Source of the DNA: CAWKEY01 sp963696315 | Lineage (GTDB): Bacteria; Pseudomonadota; Gammaproteobacteria; Methylococcales; Methylomonadaceae | Reading direction: 5' to 3' | Length of the DNA stretch: 64,000 bases | Assembly: GCA_963696315.1 (NCBI GenBank) | Contig: CAVOJU010000005.1 | Coordinates: forward strand, 62,001-126,000 | Shown: in pieces, positions 44,152 to 53,676 of the stretch | Position numbering within the stretch: the first letter of the stretch is position 1 | Layout: every line of letters starts with the position of its first letter | The notes under the pieces: model-generated | The model's input: only the letters and a program-made list of their open reading frames with translations | The model's database searches: none | Told to the model about the DNA's origin: nothing | Program-made: the position numbers and the translations under genes

Positions 44152-45531
44152 TGGATCAATCAATCAAATTCGACCTCAAGCTGATTCATCGCTATGACAA
44201 GGCGGGACCGCGTTACACGTCCTATCCGACGGCTTTGGAATTGCACGAAGGCTTTGGTGACCAGGAATACCGTCAGCACATCGCCAAATCCAATGCCGCG
44301 GGCGGGCCCTTATCGCTGTATGTTCATATTCCTTTTTGCGATACCGTGTGTTTTTATTGCGCCTGCAACAAAATCATTACCAAAAACCGCAAGCATGCGG
44401 AGCCGTACTTGCATAATTTGTTCAAAGAAATCGCCATGCAGGGCGACTTGTTTGACCGAAATACGAATCGTCAACCAATTACACTGGGGCGGTGGTACGC
44501 CGACTTTTTTAAGCTCTGAGCAGATGCAACAGCTAATGGCGGTGACCCGGCAGCATTTCTCGTTAAGAGATGACGATCTGGGCGAATACTCTATTGAAGT
44601 CGATCCCCGGGAAACCCATTCCCAGACTATCAAACATTTGCGGGAACTGGGTTTTAACCGTATCAGCTTAGGGCTGCAAGACTTTGATCCGGCCGTACAA
44701 AAAGCCGTTAATCGTCTTCAGAGCGAGGAACAGACTTTTAGCGTTTTAGAGTCCGCGCGCGCCGAGGGCTTTCGTTCCACCAATATCGATCTGATTTACG
44801 GCCTGCCGTTGCAAACGGTCTCCACCTTCGCGAAAACCCTGGATACCATACTGGCTGTTGCACCGGATCGCTTCTCGATCTTCAATTATGCGCATTTGCC
44901 TTCGCGCTTTAAAACCCAGCGCCAGATCAATGATGCCGATCTGCCCTCTGCGGAGGTCAAGCTGGATATTCTGCAAATGGTCGGCCAGCGCCTCACCGAG
45001 GCTGGTTATGTCTATATCGGCATGGATCACTTCGCCAAGCCCGACGACGAGCTTGCCGTTGCCCAGCGTGAGGGCAAACTGTACCGGAATTTTCAGGGCT
45101 ATTCCACGCACTCGGATTGCGATCTGGTCGGCTTGGGCATTACCTCAATAGGCCGGGTCGGGGATGCCTATATCCAGAATGTCAAAGAACTGGACGATTA
45201 TGACCGGCTTATCGCACAGGGCAGGCTTCCGGTATTCAAAGGCGTTGAGCTAAATGAAGATGACAAACTGCGCCGCGCCGTGATTACGCAATTAATTTGT
45301 CATTTTGATTTGAACTTTGCCGCTATCGAAAAAGCCTTCGGCATCGATTTTGCTGCCTACTTTGCCGACGAACTCAGCAGATTGGCGCCGATGCAGACTG
45401 ATGGATTGTTGAAAGTAAGTGCGCAGGGCATCCAGGTCCTGGGGGCAGGCCGCTTGCTGATCCGCAATATTTGCATGGTCTTCGACCGCTATCTGGCGCA
45501 AAAACAGCAGCAGTTTTCAAAAGTGATTTAA
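44148..45531 (+). CDS. hemN: Oxygen-independent coproporphyrinogen III dehydrogenase HemN, one apparent frameshift
   Basis: Radical SAM enzyme of anaerobic heme synthesis, about 460 residues when joined. FDLKLIHRYDKAGPRYTSYP is the usual HemN start and HIPFCDTVCFYCACNKIIT holds the CxxxCxxC iron-sulfur motif. The frame breaks near 44465 and resumes with VNQLHWGGGTPTFLSSEQMQ, then DLIYGLPLQT and GYVYIGMDHFAKPDDEL. It converts coproporphyrinogen III to protoporphyrinogen IX. Its ATG overlaps the ccmI stop, linking heme synthesis to cytochrome c maturation. Confidence 0.93.
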
Positions 45532-45635
45532 GCTGAAGATTTATTATGATCTAAGCAATTTGCAATCCAAGGACTTCGTCAACTTTCTTTTCATAAGCAA
45601 TCAACATGAGGCCTGTAGAGCCAATGCCAGGGATA

Positions 45636-46661
45636 ATGAATCATACTGCCATCGTCTCATGGCTATTCGGCATTGGTTTTATACTACTGGGAAGCTCTTC
45701 TTTTGCCGAACCCCTTGCAGTTGAAGACGTCTTGAGCGCGCTGGGATTGAATGAAGATCAGATTGTCGAGTTGGCTCAAGGCCACCCTATAAGCTATGAC
45801 TTGAGCGAAGGCCGCGATGATGAAATAGCGGCGGGCATCGCCTGGTATCTGCCGGTTCCTGTGGCCAAGGTAACTGAACATTTGCGGGTGGATAATCCAG
45901 ATTTGCTGGATTTGGGCGTCATTGCTCATGGCATGATGACGAAAAATAGCAATGTGAATGCCTTGTCATCTGCCTTTCTATCCCAGCAAGAAGCCGATAA
46001 GTTACTGGACGCCGAGACGGGCAGGCAATTCAATTTGTCGAGCCATGAACTCGATAGCATCAAGAGCCTAAAGAGGGTGCATAGTGGAAAGCCTGATAAA
46101 ATCCTACGGCGTATCATCGAACAACGTTATCGTGAGATTATTTTCGAACGCTTTGAAGCCTATCGGCGTGGTGGCGTGGATGCGATAGCACCTTATGCGC
46201 GTGAGGCAAATGTAAATTCCAAGCCTTCCACGGAACTTCGCCAGGCTGCGAACGAAAGTATTTTTCTGGCGCGATTTGCACCTGTGTTGTATGAAGCTTG
46301 GCTAAATTATCCCAAAGCTTTGCCGACAGGGACAGACGAGGCTTTTCGCTGGGTGGAAAAAGACGTGGAAGGCCGACCAGCGACTATCCTCAGACACCGG
46401 ATCAATAGTGATTGGAATGGTGGCGTTTTGCAGTTGACACGGGAGTTCTATGCGCCGCATTCCTACAATTCCAGTCAATGGATAACCGGCTGTCTTCCGT
46501 TTCGCACTGGTACGGTAGTATTTCAACAAGTGCGCAGTTTCACCGATCAGGTATCCGGAGTCGCCACTCAAATCAAGCATTTAATTGGACGAAAACTACT
46601 CAAAAACAAAATGCTCGCGTCTTTTGAAAGGCTTTGCGAAGGCTTAGGCCAATGCCGTTGA
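45636..46661 (+). CDS. Exported protein of unknown function
   Basis: About 341 residues from the Met of MNHTAIVSWLFGIGFILLGS, chosen because a signal peptide follows directly (cleavage likely after SSFA). The mature protein is mixed alpha/beta with many charged residues (SLKRVHSGKPDKILRRIIEQ) and no cysteine pair or lipobox. I recognise no family. It faces the sterol transporter genes across a 310-base gap and is convergent with them, so a periplasmic role near the sterol system is possible but not shown. Confidence 0.6.
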   Translation: MNHTAIVSWLFGIGFILLGSSSFAEPLAVEDVLSALGLNEDQIVELAQGHPISYDLSEGRDDEIAAGIAWYLPVPVAKVTEHLRVDNPDLLDLGVIAHGMMTKNSNVNALSSAFLSQQEADKLLDAETGRQFNLSSHELDSIKSLKRVHSGKPDKILRRIIEQRYREIIFERFEAYRRGGVDAIAPYAREANVNSKPSTELRQAANESIFLARFAPVLYEAWLNYPKALPTGTDEAFRWVEKDVEGRPATILRHRINSDWNGGVLQLTREFYAPHSYNSSQWITGCLPFRTGTVVFQQVRSFTDQVSGVATQIKHLIGRKLLKNKMLASFERLCEGLGQCR

Positions 46662-46971
46662 TTTAGGGCATTCCCTCTTCAATCCACAGGAATCTGCCGG
46701 CCATCTTTCTTCAATTAAATGCATTAGCAAGACTACAACAGACAATTTAAACAAATTCTAAGAAGCCAAGTTTAATCGGCTTTCCCAAGCCAGGGTCGTG
46801 AATACGCATTGATTGAAAGCAAGAAAATAGAGGTTGCCCAGAGGCTAAAGGCCTCATCCAGCTTGTCGACACCATCAACTTTTGAATTGTGGAGCCCGCT
46901 AAAGACGCTATCTCCAAATTAGTTATCCTGCCGCCGGTTTAACGGCACGCATTCGATGGTCATTGGCGTTC
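46662..46971. other. Convergent intergenic region
   Basis: 310 bases between two genes that end towards each other. No gene, repeat or strong terminator hairpin was recognised. Confidence 0.45.
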
Positions 46972-47772
46972 CTATAGGGCATCGCCTAGCTCCTTTCGAA
47001 ACTCGTCGAATTCTTGCTTCCAGGGCGCTTTGTTGTAGCCCCACAAACCCTCTGCCAAAAGCTTCTCCCCCAATGCGAATTCGGTTTTTACCTGGCGTAG
47101 GCTAGCTTCTTCGCCTGCATTCCAGAGTGCCTGAGCATAAAACAGGTGGTTGAGCGGATGCCCTGGATGTTCCTTGACCGCTTTTTCCAGCAGCTCCAGC
47201 GACTTGTCGAGATCACCGATGCCATTGGGCCAAGCCGGGGCTTTAAGATAAAGCGCCCCCAAAAGGCGCAGCGGGCCGCCGTAATCGATATCCGGGTTCA
47301 AGGCCACAGCCTGCTTCATCTCGTTTTCCAGCCGGTCAAGGTTCCCCATGGCCAGGGTGATGTGTTCGCGCACCGCCAGGCCAAGATTGGCTGCGAGGTA
47401 GTAATGTACCTCCCCGTCTGCGCTGCCCCCTTGCGCCAGGGCGGCTTCGGCAAAGCTCACGCCTTCGGAGGCGAGTTTCTCACGGTTTTCCGGGTTGGTT
47501 TCGCGTTCCGCCAGATGCAGACATAGCCGGCTGCCCAGCGCGGTGCGCCGGATTACCGGGTCTTGGTTGTCACGCAGGACCGCCAGCGCACATTCCAGGG
47601 TATGCGTGTCGCTCAAAGGGCCAAGTTGGTTTTGTTGGGCGACTACCGTGGCGGCGGTCTGCATGGTGCAGTCGGAAAGCCCGTCAAGCTTGACATGGTC
47701 CCGCTGGAGTCCGGCGCAGCCGGTCAGGAATGCCAGTATCGAAACGGCCCAAATAAGTTGTATCCTGCGCAA
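46972..47772 (-). CDS. bstC: BstC-like sterol-binding lipoprotein (helical TPR/TRAP-T type)
   Basis: 266 residues from a TTG start 4 bases after the bstB stop. A lipobox-type signal (LIWAVSILAFLTGCAGL) predicts a lipoprotein. The rest is helical with TPR-like repeats (LDKSLELLEKAVKEHPGHPL), as in TRAP-transporter T-component-like proteins. In Methylococcus capsulatus BstC is such an outer-membrane-associated protein that binds C-4 methylated sterols. Position after bstA and bstB and beside sdmA supports the assignment. Identity is inferred from context and fold pattern. Confidence 0.75.
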   Translation of the reverse strand: MRRIQLIWAVSILAFLTGCAGLQRDHVKLDGLSDCTMQTAATVVAQQNQLGPLSDTHTLECALAVLRDNQDPVIRRTALGSRLCLHLAERETNPENREKLASEGVSFAEAALAQGGSADGEVHYYLAANLGLAVREHITLAMGNLDRLENEMKQAVALNPDIDYGGPLRLLGALYLKAPAWPNGIGDLDKSLELLEKAVKEHPGHPLNHLFYAQALWNAGEEASLRQVKTEFALGEKLLAEGLWGYNKAPWKQEFDEFRKELGDAL

Positions 47773-47776
47773 AGTC

Positions 47777-48617
47777 CTAGTTCCCCTCAGCCCACAGTTT
47801 GACCATGGGCTCGAACACTGCCGCGTCCACGGTGGCGAAGGATTCCACTCCGAACAGGTCGCACAGTTTTTTGCCCTCGGTGTCGGTGCACATTCCCTCC
47901 AGCGCCTTGCCAAAGCGAGAGCGTTCTTCCGCAGTCGTGGTGGCGCTGTTGGCTACTACTCCCATGAGCGGGATTTCCTCGGAGGTGAAGACAGCTTCAA
48001 GCGGAGTCTTCATCTGCAGCGAGGCGAGTCCGCCGAATTGTTGTTCGTTCAAAATGACGGCGTCAAGTTCCCCTTTGTCCAATGCACGCAACGCTCGGAT
48101 GGCCTGATTGGACGATTTCAGGACAAAGAAACTGGCGGGGTCGTATTTTCCGGCAAAAATGATCTTGCCGACGAAGGATGGCTCTTCCAAGGGCGTGCCA
48201 CCCAGGGTATTTTCCTTTCAGTTCGTCCAGGCTCTTGTACTTGCCCTTTTGGGCCATTACCCGGTAACGTTCACTGGTACTGCCTTTGATCTTGGGCTGG
48301 ACGACCGGTACCAAATTATGTTGGCTGCGCAATTCCAGATAGAGGCCCAGGGAGGTGATGGCAAACTTGGGTTTTTTTTCGGCAATCTGTTTTCTGCATT
48401 CGTCCGATTTGACGGTGAACAGGCTGTTGAAGCTGTTCGCTTGCCACTGGCCGACACGTTCCACCACCCGCAGCATGGAGCTCATCGCCCCGTTGGCATC
48501 CTTGGCATTGACGGAACCGCCAGGGTAGCACACCACGATCATTTCGGGATTGGGCGCGGCATTAACAGTAATCGGGGCCAACAGGCAGGCAAGTATAATA
48601 AGGGTAGTTTTTTGCAT
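47777..48617 (-). CDS. bstB: BstB-like periplasmic sterol-binding protein, one apparent frameshift
   Basis: Signal peptide MQKTTLIILACLLAPITVNA followed by a type II periplasmic binding (PhnD-like) fold: PEMIVVCYPGGSVNAKDANG, PKFAITSLGLYLELRS and LDAVILNEQQFGGLASLQ. The frame changes near 48200 (between KYKSLDELKG and SFVGKIIFAG). About 280 residues. BstB of M. capsulatus is a periplasmic sterol carrier of this fold. The gene starts at the bstA stop. Assignment rests on fold, order and the sterol neighbourhood. Confidence 0.75.
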
Positions 48618-51382
48618 TAGGGTTTTCTCTTGTAATCAAGTAACTGTCCGATGGCCGGGGCCACGAAGAGGGTTGCGGTCAGGCAGCACACCAGTCCCAG
48701 GGTGATGCTCACACCCATGGAGGACACGCCCCGGTAGCTGGCCAGGGTGATGGCGCCCAGGCCAGCCAATTCGGTGCCTGCGGCCAGTCCGATCACCTTG
48801 CCGGCAGCCAGGCTGACTTGCAAAGGCGTATGGTCCTTCAATTCGCTCCAGCGATAGCTGAACCACACGCCGTAATCCACCGCCAAGGCAATCACCAGGG
48901 GCAAGGCAACGATGTTGGCGAAATTGTAGTGCATGCCGCCCAGGGCCATCAGCCCCAGCATCCAGCCGCCGCCGATCAGCAAGGGCAGCGCCGCCAGCGC
49001 GAAACCGCGCACGCTGCGCGTCGCCGCCATGATCCAGAGCAGGCACAGCACCAGGGCCAACTGCGTGCCGTGAGTGAAACCGTCCACCACGGCTTTGGAA
49101 AATACCTGATGTGTGGTCGGGAAGCCGGTGGCTTCCGGCGAGACGCTGTACACATCTTTTATCAGGGCGTCGAGGTTGTCGGGATCGTAGACGCTTTTAG
49201 CCGGGAAGGCGTACACCGCGATGCTGCCGTCAGCGCCAAAGAAGCGGTCGCGCAGGGTGGGCGGCAACTGCTCCGGGGTGAGGGGCTGGGCCTGCCGCCA
49301 GGCGTCGATGACTTTGAGCCCGGCATCCGCTTCGGACAGCAAGGCTCGCAAGAAAACCTCGCTGCGCACGCGGCCCTGTTCGCCGTTTGCGGCAAGCCTG
49401 GCCGAGATGTCCAAAAGTTGTCCGCGCACTCTTTCCAAACTTTCGACCAGGTTTGAATGTCCTGCCGAGAATGCCTGTTCCTGAGCTTCGTCGATGATGG
49501 CGGTGGCATTTTCCAGCACTGCCCGCAATAACTCGAATGATTTTGCGGACAGGCCGGCACGAGAGAGTTCGGCGACCTGACTGGCGTAGTTTGTCCGGGC
49601 GAATGACTCGCCGATGCTCGCGGCTTTGTGGAGGCGTTCGTCGGCGTCCGCAGGGAACAGGCTGGTCAGCGACTGCGCCTGGGCAATCGTAGTGAGCTTG
49701 CCCGCCTCGCTGGTAATCCGCCGCGCCTCGGCCATGTCCTTGGCGGTGAAAATGATGACTTCGGCCTGATAGTCGCTTTCCGCCACCATGCGGCGTTGGT
49801 AGTAGGCCGCCTCCGAATCTTTGGGCAACATGCCCAGCAGGTCATAATCAAAGGGGATGCCGAGACCCTTCACTCCGCCGATGACAGCGCAGCCTATGGC
49901 CAGCGTAACCAGGGTTACTGCAACCGGTATAGGAAAGCGCCCCCCTCGCCCAACTCTCTCCTGAAGGAGAGAGTTTCGTACGGCTAAGTCAACAGCTTTG
50001 ATTTCCGGCGCCTCAACCTCAGGGTGAAGCGCTGGTATAGGCTTGTCTCTGAGCTTGGGCGGCAGCAAGGCGTAGAGCGCGGGCTGGACCATCCAGGTGC
50101 TGATCAGGATCAACAGCACGCCTTTGGCCGCCACCACGCCCAGCTCGGCAAAGCCGGGGAAATCGACCGTAGCCAAGGCGCTAAAGATTAGAAGCGAGGC
50201 GCCGCCTGCGGTCAGCACTGCTATAAAGGATGAGCCGATGCCGGCCCCGATGGCTTCCACCAAAGGCTTGCCTGCCCGGCGTTCCTCGTCAATGCGCGAG
50301 GAGGTGAAGATGCCGTAGTCCGCACCCAGGCCGAACAGGATGGCGATAAAGGCGGCGGTGATGATGGTCAGATGGCCGACGGTGACCAGGGCCAGGCCCA
50401 GACTCCACAGCACACCAAGCCCCATAGGGATGAAAATCAGCGCGGCCCAGCGTAGGCTGCGCACTACCAGCAGGATCAATGCGGCGATCAGGCCGGCGGC
50501 GGTGAGTATCACCATGGTGATATCCTTGCGCACATTGACGTATTCCTCGTACTCGATGGCCGGTAAACCGGTCAGGCCCACGGTGGGAGGGGTGCGGCCA
50601 GCGGCTTTGGCTTGTTCGGCCAAGTCAGCCGACACCTGCTTGACCTTGTCGACGAAGGGGCCAAGGTTTTTGAAATCCCCGGAAGAATTTTTCGGGTGGA
50701 CGAACAAAAACAGCATCCGCCCGTCATGAGAGGCAAAGTAGCCGTCGGTCATGCCCATCGCTCCGCTTTTAGCCAGTAACCGCTTCCAGTCCAGGCTGGT
50801 GGGCGCTGTTTCGTCGGACAGCCAGCGCTGCCATTCTTCCAGGAAAAACTCCGTCAGATTCAGGCTGGCTTCGGCGCTTTTCAGGTCGGTGTCCGTGCCG
50901 CCCAGCGGCGGATGATCTTTGCTCCAGTTCAATGCTTTGCGCAGGTTTTCTTCCAACCCGCCGGCGCTCAGGATAGGCTGGCTCGCCATTGCTGCCAGCT
51001 TGTCCAGTCCCTCTGCCGGCATCAGCAGGTAGGCGTGCTGCAGGAAAAACGTCATATCGAGCCGGGAAGTCGCCTGACCAATCTCGGGCTCTGCCCGGAG
51101 CTTGGCGGCCAAATCGTTGGCAAAGGATTCCAGCTCGTTGCGCGGGGCGCCTTCCAAAACCACCATCAAATCCGAGGCGGCGCCGAAATTGTTCATGAAA
51201 TCGTTAAAGCGCTTCGCCACCGCAGTGTTTTGGGGAAGCAGCGCCTGCCGCGAGGTGTAAATCGGAAGTTGCGCCGTCGCCCAGCCGGCCAAAATCGACA
51301 GCACCAAGGCCAGGCCCAAGATCCGCCAAGGATTTCGAGCAAAATATTCGGCGAGCTTGGCGATGCGTTGGGTGAATTTCAT
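48617..51382 (-). CDS. bstA: BstA-like RND/MMPL sterol transporter
   Basis: 921 residues with the RND layout: a membrane segment (NPWRILGLALVLSILAGWAT), a large periplasmic domain, about five helices (VVRSLRWAALIFIPMGLGVL, FIAILFGLGADYGIFTSSRI), a second periplasmic domain with long coiled segments, and five more helices ending in VSITLGLVCCLTATLFVAP. LGADYGIF and LAVDYGVWFSYRW carry the Asp residues typical of proton-driven RND proteins. Eukaryotic sterol-sensing proteins share this fold. BstA is the inner-membrane sterol exporter of M. capsulatus. Intact. Confidence 0.82.
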   Translation of the reverse strand: MKFTQRIAKLAEYFARNPWRILGLALVLSILAGWATAQLPIYTSRQALLPQNTAVAKRFNDFMNNFGAASDLMVVLEGAPRNELESFANDLAAKLRAEPEIGQATSRLDMTFFLQHAYLLMPAEGLDKLAAMASQPILSAGGLEENLRKALNWSKDHPPLGGTDTDLKSAEASLNLTEFFLEEWQRWLSDETAPTSLDWKRLLAKSGAMGMTDGYFASHDGRMLFLFVHPKNSSGDFKNLGPFVDKVKQVSADLAEQAKAAGRTPPTVGLTGLPAIEYEEYVNVRKDITMVILTAAGLIAALILLVVRSLRWAALIFIPMGLGVLWSLGLALVTVGHLTIITAAFIAILFGLGADYGIFTSSRIDEERRAGKPLVEAIGAGIGSSFIAVLTAGGASLLIFSALATVDFPGFAELGVVAAKGVLLILISTWMVQPALYALLPPKLRDKPIPALHPEVEAPEIKAVDLAVRNSLLQERVGRGGRFPIPVAVTLVTLAIGCAVIGGVKGLGIPFDYDLLGMLPKDSEAAYYQRRMVAESDYQAEVIIFTAKDMAEARRITSEAGKLTTIAQAQSLTSLFPADADERLHKAASIGESFARTNYASQVAELSRAGLSAKSFELLRAVLENATAIIDEAQEQAFSAGHSNLVESLERVRGQLLDISARLAANGEQGRVRSEVFLRALLSEADAGLKVIDAWRQAQPLTPEQLPPTLRDRFFGADGSIAVYAFPAKSVYDPDNLDALIKDVYSVSPEATGFPTTHQVFSKAVVDGFTHGTQLALVLCLLWIMAATRSVRGFALAALPLLIGGGWMLGLMALGGMHYNFANIVALPLVIALAVDYGVWFSYRWSELKDHTPLQVSLAAGKVIGLAAGTELAGLGAITLASYRGVSSMGVSITLGLVCCLTATLFVAPAIGQLLDYKRKP

Positions 51383-51401
51383 AGGCAGGAGATTCCGTTA
51401 A

Positions 51402-52508
51402 TCAATCAGCGCCAGCAACCTGCGCCGCTTCCTTCCTGGTCAGATATTCCTCCCACTTGCGCGCGGTTAGCCGCTGAAACATCGGCACCACGGGATTAAG
51501 TTCGATAGGCGGTTCATCCCAGTAGGTTTCGTAGGCCAGCATCTCTGCTTCCAGGGCGACGCCGTCTTCTTTGAGTATGGGTTTGAATACCAGGGGTTTG
51601 GCGATATTCAGCACCATTTGGGTCAGCCACTTCGGGGTTTTCATGGAAATCAGCGGAATCGTCAGGGCATCGAAATAAAACAGGAAAAATACCCGGGTGG
51701 TCCGCTCGTCGATGGGCAGCATAAACGACCAATTCTTGATGCTGTCGCCCGTATTGGTCCATTGATAGGGATATTCGTAACAGAGCTCGATGGAACGGGT
51801 ATTGACCCGGTTGCGATCAACGAAAATTCCGGAAATCCGGCCGCCGGCCATGTAAGCATCGTAAGTCAGGTATACCTTGTCGTCATCGGCCTCGTGGTGG
51901 GTCAGTTTGGCATCGATGAAGGGTTTGTACTTGCGGTGCAGAAAGGCATGGGAGAAATCGCAGATATTGTCCATTACCATGGAATGGTGGGTGCCCCAGG
52001 TTAAATCCGAGACAAAATTGGCCCAAGGGTTATCCCCGGTAAGTTCGGGAATTTCCGGTATCTTGCGCTCGCCAGCCAGTTCCGGATCACCGGGGAACAG
52101 CCAGATCAGGCCATAGCGGACTTGCACCGGGTAAGTTTGCAGTTGTCTCTTGATGAGTGGCTTGCCAAAGCTGTCATGGGAGTAGTCCTCCAGCAAGCCG
52201 TCCCTGTTGAAGGACCAGCCATGGTAAGCGCAACGCAGATTGCACTGATCCACCGCCCCATGGGTGAGCTTGAGCTGGCGGTGCGGGCAACGGTTCCGCA
52301 AGGCTGCCAATTTGCCGTCATCACCACGGTACAAGGCAATGGAAGTATTCCAGAAAGTGACCTCTTTCACCTGTTCTTTTTTAACCGCGCTGTCGTATTC
52401 AACCACGTACCAGCGATCCGGGTCCATGCCGGCGGCGCGGGCTTTTTGCCGGGGATTCTTGGCTTCCGCAAAGGCGGGAGGCGGGGATTTCGTTTGCGCG
52501 CTGTTCAT
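51402..52508 (-). CDS. sdmA: SdmA-like Rieske oxygenase (sterol C-4 demethylation)
   Basis: 368 residues. Rieske motif NRCPHRQLKLTHGAVDQCNL followed by RCAYHGWSF, giving the C-x-H...C-x2-H ligands. The C-terminal catalytic domain has the non-heme iron region DNICDFSHAFLHRKY (Asp and two His). SdmA is the bacterial sterol C-4 demethylase that oxidises the C-4 methyl group and works with SdmB. Found 19 bases before bstA and next to sdmB. Intact. Confidence 0.87.
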   Translation of the reverse strand: MNSAQTKSPPPAFAEAKNPRQKARAAGMDPDRWYVVEYDSAVKKEQVKEVTFWNTSIALYRGDDGKLAALRNRCPHRQLKLTHGAVDQCNLRCAYHGWSFNRDGLLEDYSHDSFGKPLIKRQLQTYPVQVRYGLIWLFPGDPELAGERKIPEIPELTGDNPWANFVSDLTWGTHHSMVMDNICDFSHAFLHRKYKPFIDAKLTHHEADDDKVYLTYDAYMAGGRISGIFVDRNRVNTRSIELCYEYPYQWTNTGDSIKNWSFMLPIDERTTRVFFLFYFDALTIPLISMKTPKWLTQMVLNIAKPLVFKPILKEDGVALEAEMLAYETYWDEPPIELNPVVPMFQRLTARKWEEYLTRKEAAQVAGAD

Positions 52509-52547
52509 GATTGGGTACCGGTTTGTGAATAAGGTAGGCTAGATTGT

Positions 52548-53564
52548 TTATTTGGCAGGGACGATCAAGCCCCTGCGCACGAAGTCTTCGTAGGCATCCC
52601 GCACCGCTTGGGACAATTGGGTGGGCTGGTAGCCCAATTCCTGTTTTGCTTTTTCGTGATCTGCCCGGCGCCGCATTTGGAGCAGGCGTACCGCTCCCGG
52701 CGTAAAGCGCCGGGGCAGGTTGGGGAACGCCCGAAACCAGGTCTTGTCGGCGACTTCAGCCAGCGCGGCCATCAGCAACGGCGATAGTCGCAGCCGTGGT
52801 AAAGGGCGGCCGGTGACTTCCCGGAACATCGCCATCAGATCGTCGACGCTGGCGTAGGCGGTACTGAAAATATATTTTTGCCCGGAACGTCCATGGCGCA
52901 TGGCTAACACATGGCCTTCGGCGATATCGCGGCTGGATACGAACTCGAAACCGCCGGGAATGTAGGCGCGCAGAGAACCGTGTGCGTAATCAATGAGTAC
53001 GCGTCCCATACGCGAGGGTACGTAGTCGTGGGGGCCGATGATGGCGCAGGAGGTGGCGACTACCACGTTGAGGCCATTGGCATGGGCCTTGAGGCATTCA
53101 TGTTCGGTGAGGTGCTTGGTAAAGCCGTAGGGCAAATGGCGATCGAAGGGATAGAACGGCATGTCCTCGTGGCTGGAACGATCAGGCTCATAGCCGGTGG
53201 CACTCAGCGAACCCGACACTACTAATTTATCGATGTTGTGGCGCTGGGCCGCCTGGAGGACATGGATTGTGCCACGGACGTTGGTATCGAATACTTCGCG
53301 CTTATGGGCTGCGTTGCCTTCGATAGTCGAGACCTTGGCAGCGCAATGGTAAACACGGGCGCAGCCGCGCACGGCGGCGGACACCGCCTCGGCGTTACGC
53401 AGATCAGCGAACACACGCTCCACGTCGAGGCCGTCCAGTGCGCCGTTGTCGCGTTCGGCGCGCATCATCACTCGCACTTGCTCGCCCTCATCGAGCAGGC
53501 GTCGAACCAGGTTAGCGCCAAGGTGACCGGTGGCGCCTGTAACGAGGGTTATGCCAGCATTCAT
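52548..53564 (-). CDS. sdmB: SdmB-like NAD(P)-dependent sterol dehydrogenase/decarboxylase
   Basis: 338 residues from the Met of MNAGITLVTGATGHLGANLV. Extended SDR with the TGATGHLG nucleotide motif and catalytic YGFTK (Tyr-x3-Lys) after SGSLSATGYEPD. Related to 3-beta-hydroxysteroid dehydrogenases. SdmB removes the oxidised C-4 carbon and leaves a 3-ketosterol in M. capsulatus-type sterol synthesis. Intact, and co-directional with sdmA. Confidence 0.85.
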   Translation of the reverse strand: MNAGITLVTGATGHLGANLVRRLLDEGEQVRVMMRAERDNGALDGLDVERVFADLRNAEAVSAAVRGCARVYHCAAKVSTIEGNAAHKREVFDTNVRGTIHVLQAAQRHNIDKLVVSGSLSATGYEPDRSSHEDMPFYPFDRHLPYGFTKHLTEHECLKAHANGLNVVVATSCAIIGPHDYVPSRMGRVLIDYAHGSLRAYIPGGFEFVSSRDIAEGHVLAMRHGRSGQKYIFSTAYASVDDLMAMFREVTGRPLPRLRLSPLLMAALAEVADKTWFRAFPNLPRRFTPGAVRLLQMRRRADHEKAKQELGYQPTQLSQAVRDAYEDFVRRGLIVPAK

Positions 53565-53676
53565 CGTATTAATCCGATCTGGCGCCACCAGGAATGGAGA
53601 CGCAAAAGAGGGGCGAGCAGTCCGGATGTCATAGTCCCTGCTTTAAATAAGTCTGGCAAAACATCAGATGCATTAT

